DNA of 64,000 nt from Ipomoea triloba (taxonomy: Eukaryota > Streptophyta > Magnoliopsida > Solanales > Convolvulaceae), in the NCBI RefSeq assembly GCF_003576645.1, contig NC_044920.1, forward strand, positions 363,893 to 427,892, read 5' to 3'. Position 1 is the stretch's first letter. Each line of letters opens with the position of its first letter. The translations under genes and the position numbers were made by a program. The notes under the pieces were generated by a model, which ran no database searches, had not been told where the DNA came from, and saw nothing but the letters and a program-made list of their open reading frames with translations. This document shows, piece after piece, positions 26,226 through 37,590 of this stretch.

Positions 26226-26226
<1 letters not shown>
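23285..26226. other. Intergenic; LINE 3' remnant near 24800-24960
   Basis: No intact gene. The sequence at 23700-24060 is more complex but its two minus-strand frames match nothing I know. On the minus strand near 24960-24830 a short stretch translates as LARRSVSIIDYMELYSNLPP, which looks like the C-terminal end of a LINE-encoded RNase H, followed by an AT-rich 3' tail and a poly-T run on the + strand. Confidence 0.4.
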
Positions 26227-26257
<31 letters not shown>

Positions 26258-26258
26258 N

Positions 26259-26289
<31 letters not shown>
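26227..26289. repeat. TA microsatellite containing one N
   Basis: Pure TA repeat with a single N at 26258, marking an unresolved join. Confidence 0.95.
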
Positions 26290-26293
<4 letters not shown>

Positions 26294-27136
26294 GTGTTCA
26301 ATGATAATATACTCTCAGATAAAAAATGAATATGATGATTGATATGATTTATCTTTTTGGGTAGATCAGCGATTGAAGGTTATGTTGCTGAAAATTAAGG
26401 GAAAAAGAGACATGCCAATTTTATAGATATTACAAATTAAAAAGTTTGTAATAATTATAAAATTAACATCATATTTTGTTTTTATTTTTTATTTTTTTTA
26501 ATTATATTAAAACCTCACCCTAGATGAACTTTGATGAGCAATACTAATTAGTCATAACTTTTTCCTAAAGGATCCTACTTGAACCCAGAGGGAGGAGGGA
26601 GGGAGGGGGGGGGGGGACATGTTTTTCTAATTTCTATGTGTATGCGAGTTTATTTGTTTCATTATTTTGTGTTTATAGTTTAAGTTAGTATTTTATTTTT
26701 AGTAAGGGTATATCGGAGATTTAAAAAATAAAAAAGTTTAAACAAATCAAATGTTTGAAATAATTTTCATGGTAATTTAATTCATTAATTGTATGATTAT
26801 AGGGTAACAAGATTATTTTACACAATTATCAGCCTCTAAATGTAATCAATTTTGAGTAGGACTTGGACTGAAAACTTTCTTTATGAAAAGTAACAGTGAT
26901 TCCAACAAACCACAAGATACTTGACTTAAATATTAAATTTGATCTTAATAATTGGGGAGGAAATGTATAAATTTCATGTATTAGACTTTTTTTTTTCTTA
27001 ACGATGATGCCAATAAACCACAATACACAAAAGTCGACTTAGACCTTTTTTTTTTCATTAGAACATTTAAATGCATTCAATTATAGAATGAATAATGAAT
27101 GCCCTTACTTATAACAAATAATCATAAGAATTCATA
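26290..27136. other. Intergenic, AT-rich, with a purine/G run
   Basis: No gene. Around 26590-26617 a tract of gggagg units runs into about twelve G in a row. Confidence 0.5.
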
Positions 27137-27286
27137 ATAAATAATAGGAACTCCAATGACCTTGTGGTCTAGTTGCACTCCCATGTGGAAGTGGGTGGGT
27201 TCAAGCCTCGGTTGAGAAAGTAGTTATGAACAGATACTACATTGTAACAAAGTGAGTAGTACTCAAAAAAATAAATAATGGGAACT
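27137..27286 (+). mobile_element. tRNA-derived SINE with 16-bp target duplication
   Basis: The body at 27153-27270 (ccaatgaccttgtggtctag ... gggttcaagcctcgg ... actcaaaaaa) belongs to the same family as 9116 and keeps a better B-box (ggttcaagcc). ataaataataggaact at 27137-27152 and ataaataatgggaact at 27271-27286 are its target duplication (one mismatch). Confidence 0.85.
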
Positions 27287-27700
27287 AATTTTTTTTTTGG
27301 GTGAACAGAAGGGACCCAGGGGTCCAGAAGAGTTAGCGAGAAGCTCGTTTAAACCATCGGAGGGTGATGGGGGGTGGGGTGATCTAGAACAGAAGTTCCC
27401 CAAGGCGAATTTTGACCCATATTAGCTAAGAAATCGGCACATTGGTTGCCTTCACGAAAGATGTGAACGATCTTAAAGTTTTGGAAGTGGCCCAGGAGAC
27501 TCTTACAATCTTTAATAAGAGTAAAGGCAGTCTCCGTGACCTCCACATGTTTAGATAGAACCTGAACCATGGCTTCTGAGTCTGTTTCAGCTATGCATTT
27601 GGTGAATCCTCGATTTTTTGTGATGAGAAGACCTTCCCGAAAACCCCAAAATTCAGCCAGGAAACTGTTCGCGATGCCAATATTACATAATGGGAACTAA
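27275..27700 (-). mobile_element. 5'-truncated LINE 3' end with RNase H fragment
   Basis: The insert at 27289-27686 begins on the + strand with poly-T (the A tail of a minus-strand element) and is flanked by an exact 14-bp duplication, ataatgggaactaa, at 27275-27288 and 27687-27700. The minus strand encodes the C-terminal RNase H domain of plant LINEs (RVT_3 type): WGFREGLL, an AETDSEA segment with the catalytic-type Asp, DCKSLL, and the ending HIFREGNQCADFLANMG with the conserved N-x-x-AD. A stop follows near the tail. The 5' truncation within RNase H is typical of LINE copies. It landed exactly on the 3' duplication of the neighbouring SINE. Confidence 0.88.
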
Positions 27701-28320
27701 ATTATTCACAAATAAAGATATTAAAATTACCAGCATCACCAAAGCATAATTACAATAAATATTAATTAGTCATAAAGATCCTTAATAATATAATGTAAAT
27801 TAAACTTACAAATACTATGAATAAAACTACCTCACCAAACTAAATCTTAATTAATTATAACTACTCTTAGTCCAAAAAAAAGAAGAAGGTGAGGGTAAAC
27901 AATTGTTTGCCACTTTCATAGGCCATCCACAAGTCTGAAATTTCACCCCTCGCAAATCCTAGTTGTCTTTTAAAAAAAATTATAAAATAAAATTATATGA
28001 GGTGTAGCAATTTTGACACCTCATCAGAATTACAACATTTGCAACATAATTGCAGTTTACGTTTTGATTTTTTTATTATTAAAATTATAATTATTACTTT
28101 ATTAAAAAAATAATTTTTTAATAAGGTGATATAAAAGTGAGATTGCTTTTGAAAGAGGAAAGAAAATTGCATTGATGAACCGTGAATACTGAATAATTAT
28201 AAATTTTGTGATATGACATTTTGAAAGTGAGAGAAGATTGCGAGGGTAGAGATAGCCTTACACCCGTAAGATCATGCAAGCTAAGGTGGAAGATTTTTTC
28301 CCGTTCAAAAATGTTCGACT
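27701..28320. other. Intergenic, AT-rich, no recognised feature
   Basis: Low-complexity DNA without genes or element ends that I can define. Confidence 0.5.
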
Positions 28321-28612
28321 GAGGCTTGGCGCAAATTATACTGTGGACTATGGTCTACAATGCATTGTGAACCATGGTCATGGTTGATACTGCAGTTCTG
28401 TTGAGCCGATACTGCAGTTGTGTTGAACTGATACTGCAATTGTGTTGAAAGAAAACTGTAGTTGCGCGGAACAGAGGCCGTTCATCCGTTCAACACAACT
28501 ACAGTATCAGACGGATGAAACGACATCTGTTCCGCGCAACTGCAGTTCTCTTTCAACACAACTGCAGTATCAGCCATGACCATGGTCCATGGTATAACGA
28601 CGGGAGGCTTGG
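28321..28612. mobile_element. Foldback MULE-type MITE (family member 2), 9-bp duplication
   Basis: The element at 28330-28603 (274 bp) is flanked exactly by gaggcttgg (28321-28329 and 28604-28612). The ends are cgcaaattatactgtggac and, by complement, ccgtcgttataccatggac. The arms carry gatactgcagttgtgttgaa repeats and fold over most of the element. Same family as 12297 and 35691. Confidence 0.9.
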
Positions 28613-29333
28613 AGAGTTCAATATTATGCTATTTAAACATGACATTGATTGCTATTTTTTTTAAAAAAAAAACATGACATTGATTGCTACATAAATATAA
28701 GGAAATAAAATTACATATTTGCTACTAGTTATACCTTTTGGCGTATTGTTAAGACAATTAGTGAAGATTGCTTGCATGGACAACTCAATTTCTCAATAGC
28801 AATAGTGTAATAGCAACCGCTCTCAAAATAAATAAAGTTACACATTTTTTACTATATAATAAGTTGTAATTAGCTAGGAAAACATTCAAAGGCATATTCT
28901 CCTCCCTTTAATCCTAATTCTTCCCACTCTCTTACTACTTGGGTTACCTTAGTACTTAGTATCCTTAACACTACTTATGGGGCAGTAAAAATTTTTTTTT
29001 TCTTAAATATTGTTTGGGGAGCTATTGTTCTGACACGTGCCCCTATACGCTCATTTACCTCAATGGATTTAAGGTTTCCTCTTAGCTTCCATCAACACTT
29101 CCCACTGTTCTGCCCACCATCACATCCGGCGTTCATCCCCCTCACTTCTCCACCGTCCGATTTACCTTTTATAGTAAAATCTCCACCGGCCCCACAACCC
29201 TACCAAACACCTTTCCTCCACCTAATCATTCCTCTCACCACTTGTCTAATTAATTTCCATGTAGAAAAAATCAGAAAGAGAAAAAGAAGAACATCACAGG
29301 GAGAACCCTTATGCAACAAAATGTATCTGAGGC

Positions 29334-29341
29334 TATAAATA
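29334..29341 (+). promoter_or_regulatory. Putative SEP3 TATA box
   Basis: TATAAATA lies 120 bp upstream of the SEP3 ATG, a normal distance for a short 5' UTR. It is followed by a purine-rich leader (gagagagaaatagaaactt), usual in plant 5' UTRs. Confidence 0.6.
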
Positions 29342-29460
29342 CATATTGGAAGTGTATCTATTCCTGCATGTATGTGTGTGTATATGTAGAAGATACATAT
29401 AAGGATTGGTGTGAGCTGAGAGAGAAATAGAAACTTAGAAAGAGGTTTGTTGAAGAGAGA

Positions 29461-30269
29461 ATGGGAAGGGGTAGGGTTGAGCTGAAGAGAATAGAGAACA
29501 AGATCAATAGGCAAGTCACCTTTGCTAAGCGAAGGAATGGGCTGCTGAAAAAAGCATATGAACTCTCTGTTCTTTGCGATGCTGAGGTTGCTCTGATCAT
29601 CTTCTCCAATAGGGGAAAGCTGTACGAGTTCTGCAGTAGCTCTAGGTATATACACAAACATAAACAAAACCTACTAATTCATTAATAAAGATTTCATCTT
29701 TTGGGAAATAAAGGATGCCCTTTTCTTGAAATGGGGTGTTTTTCTTTTATTTCTTTAGCTTGTTTGATATATTATAAGTTTTTTTTTTTTTGAATTCATA
29801 TCCCCTCTCTTTCTATCTCTAGATTCTGTGTTTTGGGGTGCTTGGTTAGAGATCCGAATGGCTAAGAATTGTAAACTAAGTAGGAATTGTAAGGGAAAAG
29901 TATTATCTTTTTTGGTGAAGTATATAATAGATTTGCCATTTTTGTGATTGTTTTTGTGTTTATAGGACTTTGTGCTTGAAGGGTTTGTTAGATCTGCAAG
30001 AGGAAACCATGAAAAGAAGATAACAAGCAAAAAAAATAAAATAAAATAAAACTAATCTATATTTATGATGAGTTTCTTTCTTCTTGTGATGTACTCTTGT
30101 TTTCCTTTTTTTCTCCCAAGTCTTCATCTTTTCTGCTCTTTCTACTTTGATACTTCACAAAAGGACTATTTTCATTGGTGTTTTTTGAAGCTTCTGGACT
30201 ATTATTTGTTTTGTTTTGCACTAAAAATGGTCTTATCAAGTGCTTTGCATTATATATTCATGTTTCTTC

Positions 30270-30307
<38 letters not shown>

Positions 30308-30463
30308 NNNNNNNNNNNNNNNNNNNNNNNNNNNNNNNNNNNNNNNNNNNNNNNNNNNNNNNNNNNNNNNNNNNNNNNNNNNNNNNNNNNNNNNNNNNNN
30401 NNNNNNNNNNNNNNNNNNNNNNNNNNNNNNNNNNNNNNNNNTTTTTTTTTTTTTTTTAAAAAT

Positions 30464-30535
<72 letters not shown>

Positions 30536-31057
30536 CTTTAATCTATACTTTTTCCAATGTTCTCAAGTAAAAGAGGCATTTCTCCTACTGTTCTGTGATA
30601 AAGCTTTGATCTTGAAGCTGATCTTTGGTAAAGCTTTCTTTTTTCTTCATCTTTTTCAATGTTTATTCACTAATTTCTTCAATAAATTTAGTATTCTGTT
30701 GTTTTGATGGCTCACTGTTGGGTAAATTGATTTAGGTTTGGGGTGGGATCAGGACCCCATCCACTGTTAGCTAGGGTTTAGATTTCAACTCTCTTTCCTT
30801 TTCTGAACCCTAATTTTCTGAATTTTTTTTTTTATGAAACTGTGTCTTCAAGATAAAAAAAATATTGTTCACTTTTTAGTTAATCCACCACTCAAAATCT
30901 TTAAAAAAAAAATCCCCTTTCTTAACTCCATTTGAGATGACAAATTTTTTCCCAGACTGCTGTAAATAAATGCATTTTATGCACTCAGTTATGAATTTGT
31001 ATAGAATTAGGGATTTGGAGGCTGGTTTGAAGTATGCAGTAATCTGTATCTCATTCT

Positions 31058-31093
<36 letters not shown>

Positions 31094-33165
31094 GGTACAA
31101 ATAATTAGTATATATATCCATGGTACTTTCAAGAAAATAGAATCTCTCTCTTTCTTGTTTTTTTTCCCCAGATCAATTTAATGGATTATAGATCCAACTG
31201 ATTGATGTAGTCTAATCTGATGGTTTCATCATTTTAGTTTTTCAAATCACAGGCAGCATAATATCCAGTTATTGGATGAGTCTTCAGGTTCCTCCAGGGA
31301 ATCACTGTTTTCAATATGATTTTAGATACATGTATGTATGTATGTATTAGATTTAGAAAGAATTAACGTTGGATCAGTTGTTGTTTTTTTTTTCTTGTTT
31401 TTTGTTTTTGTTTTTTTTTGAAACATACAAATATATTAATTTTCTCATATATCTCCAGCATGCTCAAGACATTAGAGAGGTACCAGAAGTGCAACTATGG
31501 AGCACCAGAGACAAATATATCCACCAGGGAGGCTTTGGTATGCATTTCCAACTATTTCTACAATTCCCTTTAATAATTTATTTTAATGGGTAATAAGAGA
31601 AGTGTTTTACTTATAAGATTATTGTTTATATGTTTATTAATTTTCACTTGAAAAATTAACACTTAAAATTATTGAAAGCATTTGAGGAAAAAATGTGCAA
31701 GTTTATTATAAAAATTTAGTGGGCACGGTATGTATATATAATTGTGTAATTAATAAGGGTTTAATAATATTAATTTAAGCAACATGGGCATGGTATGTAT
31801 ATATAATTGTGTAATTAATAAGGATTTAATAATATTAATTTAAGCAACATGTAAACATTTATATATTGTACTATACTGTGTATCCAACTAACTAATTAAA
31901 AGTAATTATCATGGGAAACTATACTAATATGATTAACAAAGTAGATTAATTGTTCAAAACATTTGTAGTTAAATAAACAACTAATGTTTGTGTGCAAAAG
32001 AGGATTTTAAACAACCAAATAAGCTTTCTATGTCTTTGTGTCCAGTCATAGTTGATACATAATCCTAGATTTTAAGTTGTATACTGTGATTGATGTTGTC
32101 ATTTTTTAAACAAACTCGTAGTTTGATAATGATGGATTAATAAATCTTAGTACATATGCACAATTTGTTTCTTACGGTCCAACGTAAAGTTCACATATTG
32201 ATAAATATATATATAAAAAAGCACATAAATAGGTAGAGACAATAGTATATATGCTAACGCAGTTGAATCCATGGGACACTAGCCCATAAAGAATTTTAAT
32301 CAACAATGCTTTTTAATTACCTAACACACAAAAACTTATACAACAAGCAAATACAAAATTTGAACTCTTAGCTTATCACTATTCTTTCAGTAAAGCCTTG
32401 AAAATTGAGAATACGACTACCTTATGTTACAAGATCCCTCTTGTCTTCTTATGCAACTCCCTCTCACAAAGACTAATAACTAATTTTCTCAATGTTAGAT
32501 TGTACTCTTTGTTGCCGTGCCTAGAAAAGTCTTTAATTGAGCTTAATATATACCTTATCAAGATGATAGTTTTGTGTCCCTTATGCTTCTCAAAATACCT
32601 ATGAGGATGTATGAAACCCCAATTATCTATTTCCTTGTATGCTTGACTACTAAAAACCTCCCAATAATAATAATAAAAAAAAAAAAAAAAAAAAAAAAAN
32701 NNNNNNNNNNNNNNNNNNNNNNNNNNNNNNNNNNNNNNNNNNNNNNNNNNNNNNNNNNNNNNNNNNNNNNNNNNNNNNNNNNNNNNNNNNNNNNNNNNNN
32801 NNNNNNNNNNNNNNNNNNNNNNNNNNNNNNNNNNNNNNNNNNNNNNNNNNNNNNNNNNNNNNNNNNNNNNNNNNNNNNNNNNNNNNNNNNNNNNNNNNNN
32901 NNNNNNNNNNNNNNNNNNNNNNNNNNNNNNNNNNNNNNNNNNNNNNNNNNNNNNNNNNNNNNNNNNNNNNNNNNNNNNNNNNNNNNNNNNNNNNNNNNNN
33001 NNNNNNNNNNNNNNNNNNNNNNNNNNNNNNNNNNNNNNNNNNNNNNNNNNNNNNNNNNNNNNNNNNNNNNNNNNNNNNNNNNNNNNNNNNNNNNNNNNNN
33101 NNNNNNNNNNNNNNNNNNNNNNNNNNNNNNNNNNNNNNNNNNNNNNNNNNNNNNNNNNNNNNNCC

Positions 33166-33205
<40 letters not shown>

Positions 33206-36138
33206 CATAAAAGCAAACTTGAGCAGATTCTCTGTTCTAACTTCAACACTATTTTCGAGCATCTTACCATTCAAGTTCAAGTGGTTTCTTACAAAAAGAT
33301 GTAGCTACATGAGTTACACTTCCAATGCCTCCTTAATCAACTGAATCGAATCTATGTAGAAAGAGTTATGCTCAAAACTCAAAATACCTGTCAACATTGT
33401 GGGATTTGTGGGAATAGTAAAACATGCTATTTGACAATTTTCAACACCTTCTAAGACTAGGAAATTAACAAAATAAAACACTCTAATTCAAGTTAGTTTT
33501 GACTAATGATACGCAATACAAATATTATATACAGAAACAATTTTAATCTTAATTTCATCATTTGATGAATGCTTTGTCTTGTTAGCAAGATTTGATCGAG
33601 TTTCTTCTCTTAGTATGTGTTCAGGCCGGGGGTAAATTTCCACTGAGAGTATGTCGTTCGAGTTGCAGTATCATTGTTAATTGTTGAACATTTATATAAA
33701 TTAAATTAATTCTAATATAGGATGAACATAATGGAGCTTATGTGTATGACATGAAACGTTTATTACCACTTGAGCTGCATGCATGCATGGAGTGCTTAGC
33801 TTGTTGGATGTGAAGTACGTCTGATTCCTAGTACTCCTAATAGGGTTGGTGTTTTTGGTTTATGGGATTACACACAAGGAATGAGAATCAAAATCATAGT
33901 TAGTGCTTGATTGACAACTTTTTAAAACACTATGGGATTTGATTACCTCTTTAATTAAAAACTTCATTCCCTAATTAAAATGAGTATCATTCCATTTCAT
34001 TAGTAATTTGATTTTTAAATTTGGATTAGTGATTTTAGATTTTTTTTTTGATTTTTTTTGTTCATATTGGTGCTTTTGATGTCATTATATTAAGATCAAT
34101 TGACTCGATTTTTTGCTTTTGTATTACATAACCAAACAATATTACTAACCATTTTAATTTCACCATACTACCAAACATGCAAAAGGAAAATACTAGGTGT
34201 ACTCTCATTTTCTACTTCCAACTTTTACTTCCACGCAAAATTTGTATGTAGATATTTGTATTGAGATCCACATGAAAAGTAACTTATCAGTGCCAACCAC
34301 ATCAAGTAGTAAAATTTAGGGAGTAAGATTTAGAAGTACATGTAGTAAAACTCAATGTAAAATACTTTCACCAAAATCTATTCTCATTATCAAGTATTTG
34401 ATTCCCATTGCATGTAATTCTGATTCCCATATGTGAACCAAACACATCTTTACTCTTTTAATATGTTCCTTGTTATGTGGAAAATTGTAAGCGATAAATT
34501 AAAAGTTAATGTGGGCAGTGGCCAAAAGTTTCATATTTATATATCTTGTCTGAAGGTTTGTCATCTGATCTTGATTCTATTCAACATGAACACACTTTAA
34601 CAGACTTCATATCTCTGCTTATGGTTGTAGGAGATAAGTAGTCAGCAGGAGTATCTGAAGCTGAAAGCACGATATGAAGCGTTGCAGAGAACACAAAGGT
34701 ATCAATGCTAATACGAGATACTCTTCACATTTTTTTTTGAGTGGCGAAGGAAACCCACTGTCACTATCTGAGGGTGTGCACCGGGTAGCCAAGTATTAGA
34801 GGCTATTGCATGCGGTGCTGCCTTGCTCTTACTATGTTAGGATCAAGTGCTTACCACTAAACCATAACTTTTAGCGTAAATGATAAGCCCTTGATCCTAA
34901 CAAGTGGTATCAGAGTCAGATCATGCGCTTAAGTCCAGACAATAACAGGCTGGTGACGGGATGTGATGACAGTCTATTACTTAAGCGTTTGATGCTAACA
35001 TATTAACACCTGTGTCTTTTGTGTTGTAATACTAGGAATCTTCTAGGCGAAGATCTCGGTCCTTTGAACAGCAAGGAACTTGAATCTCTGGAGAGGCAGC
35101 TTGATATGTCACTGAAGCAGATCAGATCAACAAGGGTACATAATTTCTCCTAACCATATATATATGCATGCATGAGCTTATTTATAAGTTCATTTGAGTA
35201 TAGCAAGTCATCTGTTTCCATATTGCAGACTCAAATGATGTTAGATCAACTCACAGATTTGCAGAGAAAGGTACATTGAGAATTCAGATTATATTCATAT
35301 GGGATGGGTATTTTGTTCATATAAATAGACTTATAATGTATTTTGTGTACAGGAGCATGCACTAAATGAAGCAAACAAGAGTTTGAAACAAAGGGTATGT
35401 GCTCTAATGGCTATTCTTTACATTTCAGAAAACATTATAGGCACAATGAAAAGCTAAGACAGCAATTTCCTTGAAGAACATTCTAAACAAAACAAAACAT
35501 TAAACATGGTTCTCCATGTTTTGCAGTTGATGGAAGGAAACCAACTAAATCTGCACTGGAATCCAAACCCACAAGACATGGGATATGGCCGCCAGACAGC
35601 TCATCATTCTCAGGGTGATGTCTTCTTTCATCCTCTGGAATGTGAGCCCACATTACAGATTGGGTAAGTCACCTCACATATATTAAACCTCAATCGTTAT
35701 ATTGTGGACCAGGACCCACAGTTCACTGTAAACCTGATCCAATACACAGAATTTGACTTCAAAATGTACAGAATTCATGTTCATAATACACACACAAACA
35801 CAATATAATGAACAAGAATTTTGTGCATTATGAACATAAATTATGTGTATTATGTTAAAGGTTTAATTCATTTTCATTATACCGTGTTTATGTGTATGTG
35901 TATATGAACATGAATTAGGTGTATTATGAAATCAAATTCAGTATATTGAACCAGGTACACAGTGTACTATGGACCCTGGTCCACGATATAAACAGCCATT
36001 AAACCTAGGATGACTAGGAAAAATGTTTTTGTTTTTGGTGGGTAATGAGTTGTTGTGGTGATATTCAGGTACCCAACTGATCCAATAACAGTAGCAGGTC
36101 CGAGTGTGAATAACTACATGCCTGGGTGGTTGCCATGA
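29461..36138 (+). CDS. SEP3: SEPALLATA3-type MADS-box transcription factor (complete)
   Basis: Eight exons join without a break to 240 aa: 29461-29645, 31459-31537, 34631-34698, 35036-35135, 35229-35270, 35353-35394, 35527-35663, 36069-36138. All junctions are GT-AG and the 185-, 79-, 100-, 42- and 42-nt exons are standard MIKC sizes. The MADS domain (residues 1-60: [40 protein letters not shown]) is SEP-type. The keratin-like K domain spans exons 3-6 ([34 protein letters not shown]). The C-terminus has the SEP motifs [15 protein letters not shown] and NNYMPGWLP, which with [15 protein letters not shown] place it in the SEP3/FBP2/TM5 group, not SEP1/2. It acts in the nucleus as the bridging partner of floral MADS tetramers binding CArG boxes. 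Introns 1 and 2 contain N gaps; intron 2 is about 3.1 kb, as often in this clade. Confidence 0.96.
30308..30441. other. Assembly gap (134 N) in SEP3 intron 1
   Basis: Bordered by long poly-T on both sides, with a second poly-T run to 30535. Another poly-T run is at 31062-31092. Confidence 0.98.
31721..31850. repeat. 65-bp tandem duplication in SEP3 intron 2
   Basis: 31721-31785 and 31786-31850 are two nearly identical copies beginning gggcacggtatgtatatata and gggcatggtatgtatatata and ending taagcaacat. Confidence 0.92.
32700..33163. other. Assembly gap (464 N) in SEP3 intron 2
   Basis: Preceded by poly-A and followed by ccc and poly-A. Confidence 0.98.
34770..35000 (+). mobile_element. TRIM-like retroelement fragment in SEP3 intron 3
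   Basis: 34835-34902 starts TGTTAGGATCAAG and ends CTTGATCCTAACA, a short LTR-like unit with TG...CA ends. It is followed two bases later by tggtatcagagtc (about 34905-34917), the tRNA-Met-type primer site. A partly palindromic 68-bp LTR and lack of coding sequence fit a TRIM. A related start (tgttaggatttaccac) occurs at 36874. It lies inside the intron and does not disturb the splice sites. Confidence 0.55.
35682..36006. mobile_element. Foldback MULE-type MITE (family member 3) in SEP3 intron 7
   Basis: The element at 35691-35997 (307 bp) is flanked exactly by attaaacct (35682-35690 and 35998-36006). The ends are caatcgttatattgtggacc and, by complement, ggctgtttatatcgtggacc. The interior is rich in aattatgtgtattatga repeats in both orientations. 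It lies 62 bp before the last SEP3 exon, leaving the acceptor intact. Confidence 0.9.
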
Positions 36139-37590
36139 AAGCCATTGCAGTAAAGCTTTCATGTATGCTGAGCAAAAGGTTATGAAAATGTCACCCTTTT
36201 GTATGCTTGATCATAAAAAAGACATGTTTTCATCGTTCTGTACCTCTGTATAAGACTGTCATAAGATCATTAAATTCGAGTGTCCAAATTGCAGTGTCTT
36301 TAATTTGTTCCTCTGCAGACTCAACTCCTTTAGCTCTGCAGCCAGCTTGTATGTAGATCAGAGTAAACATATCTTTGTTTCTCTCTGTTTCAAGATTTGA
36401 CATTTTGGATGCATGCATGTGATGAGATATTTGCAGATTTTTACTTGTAATTTATATGTATTTTACTTTGATTTATGGGAGACCGGGAAAGTCCTTATGA
36501 TCTTAATAACCGAGGAAGTACTAGGTAAATTAACTACATATTCTTTCTCTTCAAAGTGCCTTAAAATCGGCATCCTTGCCGGCAGCTTTTGCAGATGGCA
36601 TAGCGTCTCTGTTAATCGGCGGCGGCGGCTAAATCATTTATAAACTTCTATAATTTTAGATCCTATGAAGCTTACACTCCAAACCAATCCCAGATTCAGA
36701 CACCCGTTTAAAATCTTGAGCATACCCATCAGCCCCAAATCTATAAATCACAAGCCCATTACATTTTTTCATAGATCCATTAAAAAAATTCTAATCTTGA
36801 AACTTATTCAACCAGCTACATTTTTTGTAAAAAAATTCTAATCTTGAAACTCATTCAACCTATTACATTTTTGTTAGGATTTACCACTACTTCAAAAGTT
36901 ACAGTGTTGTTTTCTCACCAAAGAGTAGTCAGCGGGTGAGCCAATACTACTGAAAAAGTACAACAATTATCAGTAAACACACATAATTAGCCTCACAAAT
37001 CCACTTGTGTTTATCGAAAAATCTCCCTTTCTACCGTGCCCCGGAGGATCTTTTATAATAGTCTGAGTGACCGTTGGTCTCAGGCTCCTCATAATTACAT
37101 TTAATGGACTAATGATGAATAATGAATGCTCATATTAACTCCTAATTACATCACACCTAGTAACGGTCTTCATCCCTTCATTAATTGCATGTTTATGGCT
37201 AGCCTCAACGGGTTAATTAGTCTTCTTCATGGAACCGCTCCGCTTATACTGTCCAGGCCGACTCATGATGTCTCTCGGTAGGATTATTTTCTCAAGTTAA
37301 TGATTCTAGCAAGATCAGCATTAACCATCTGAGGCTTGGGTAAATTGTATCATTTCTTCTTCTCGATGTCCTTCCAATTCCTCTGCTCGTTCGTCTCCCT
37401 ACTACAGGGTCCCACCATCGACTGTTTCCCCATTCCTTCGAGTCGGGCCGACTCACTCACTCATTCGATTTTAGCATTCCCGCCTTTTTTCAATCGGTCA
37501 ATAGGTCCGACTTCTTCACTTCCCCAGTTGATTGGCCTCAATCGCTTGACGTCTTACGCCGACTACTTCCTTATGACTACTGATCTTTTA
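36139..37590. other. SEP3 3' flank and start of the nested TE complex
   Basis: 36139-36450 is the probable SEP3 3' UTR. 36560-36640 has a short GC-rich stretch (cggcggcggcgg). At 36784-36880 cattacattttttgt and aattctaatcttgaaactcat are duplicated. tgttaggatttaccac at 36874 resembles the TRIM-like LTR at 34835. From about 37000 the base composition becomes less AT-rich and the sequence leads into the ~103-bp array without a clear element end. Confidence 0.45.

Noticed and set aside
29200..29667. 155-aa and 99-aa minus-strand frames over SEP3 exon 1
   Set aside because: Antisense shadows of the MADS-box exon and its leader.
35691..35997. Alternative SEP3 exon in intron 7
   Set aside because: The extra sequence is bounded by an exact 9-bp duplication and folds back on itself, so it is a MITE; exon 7 to exon 8 joins in frame without it.
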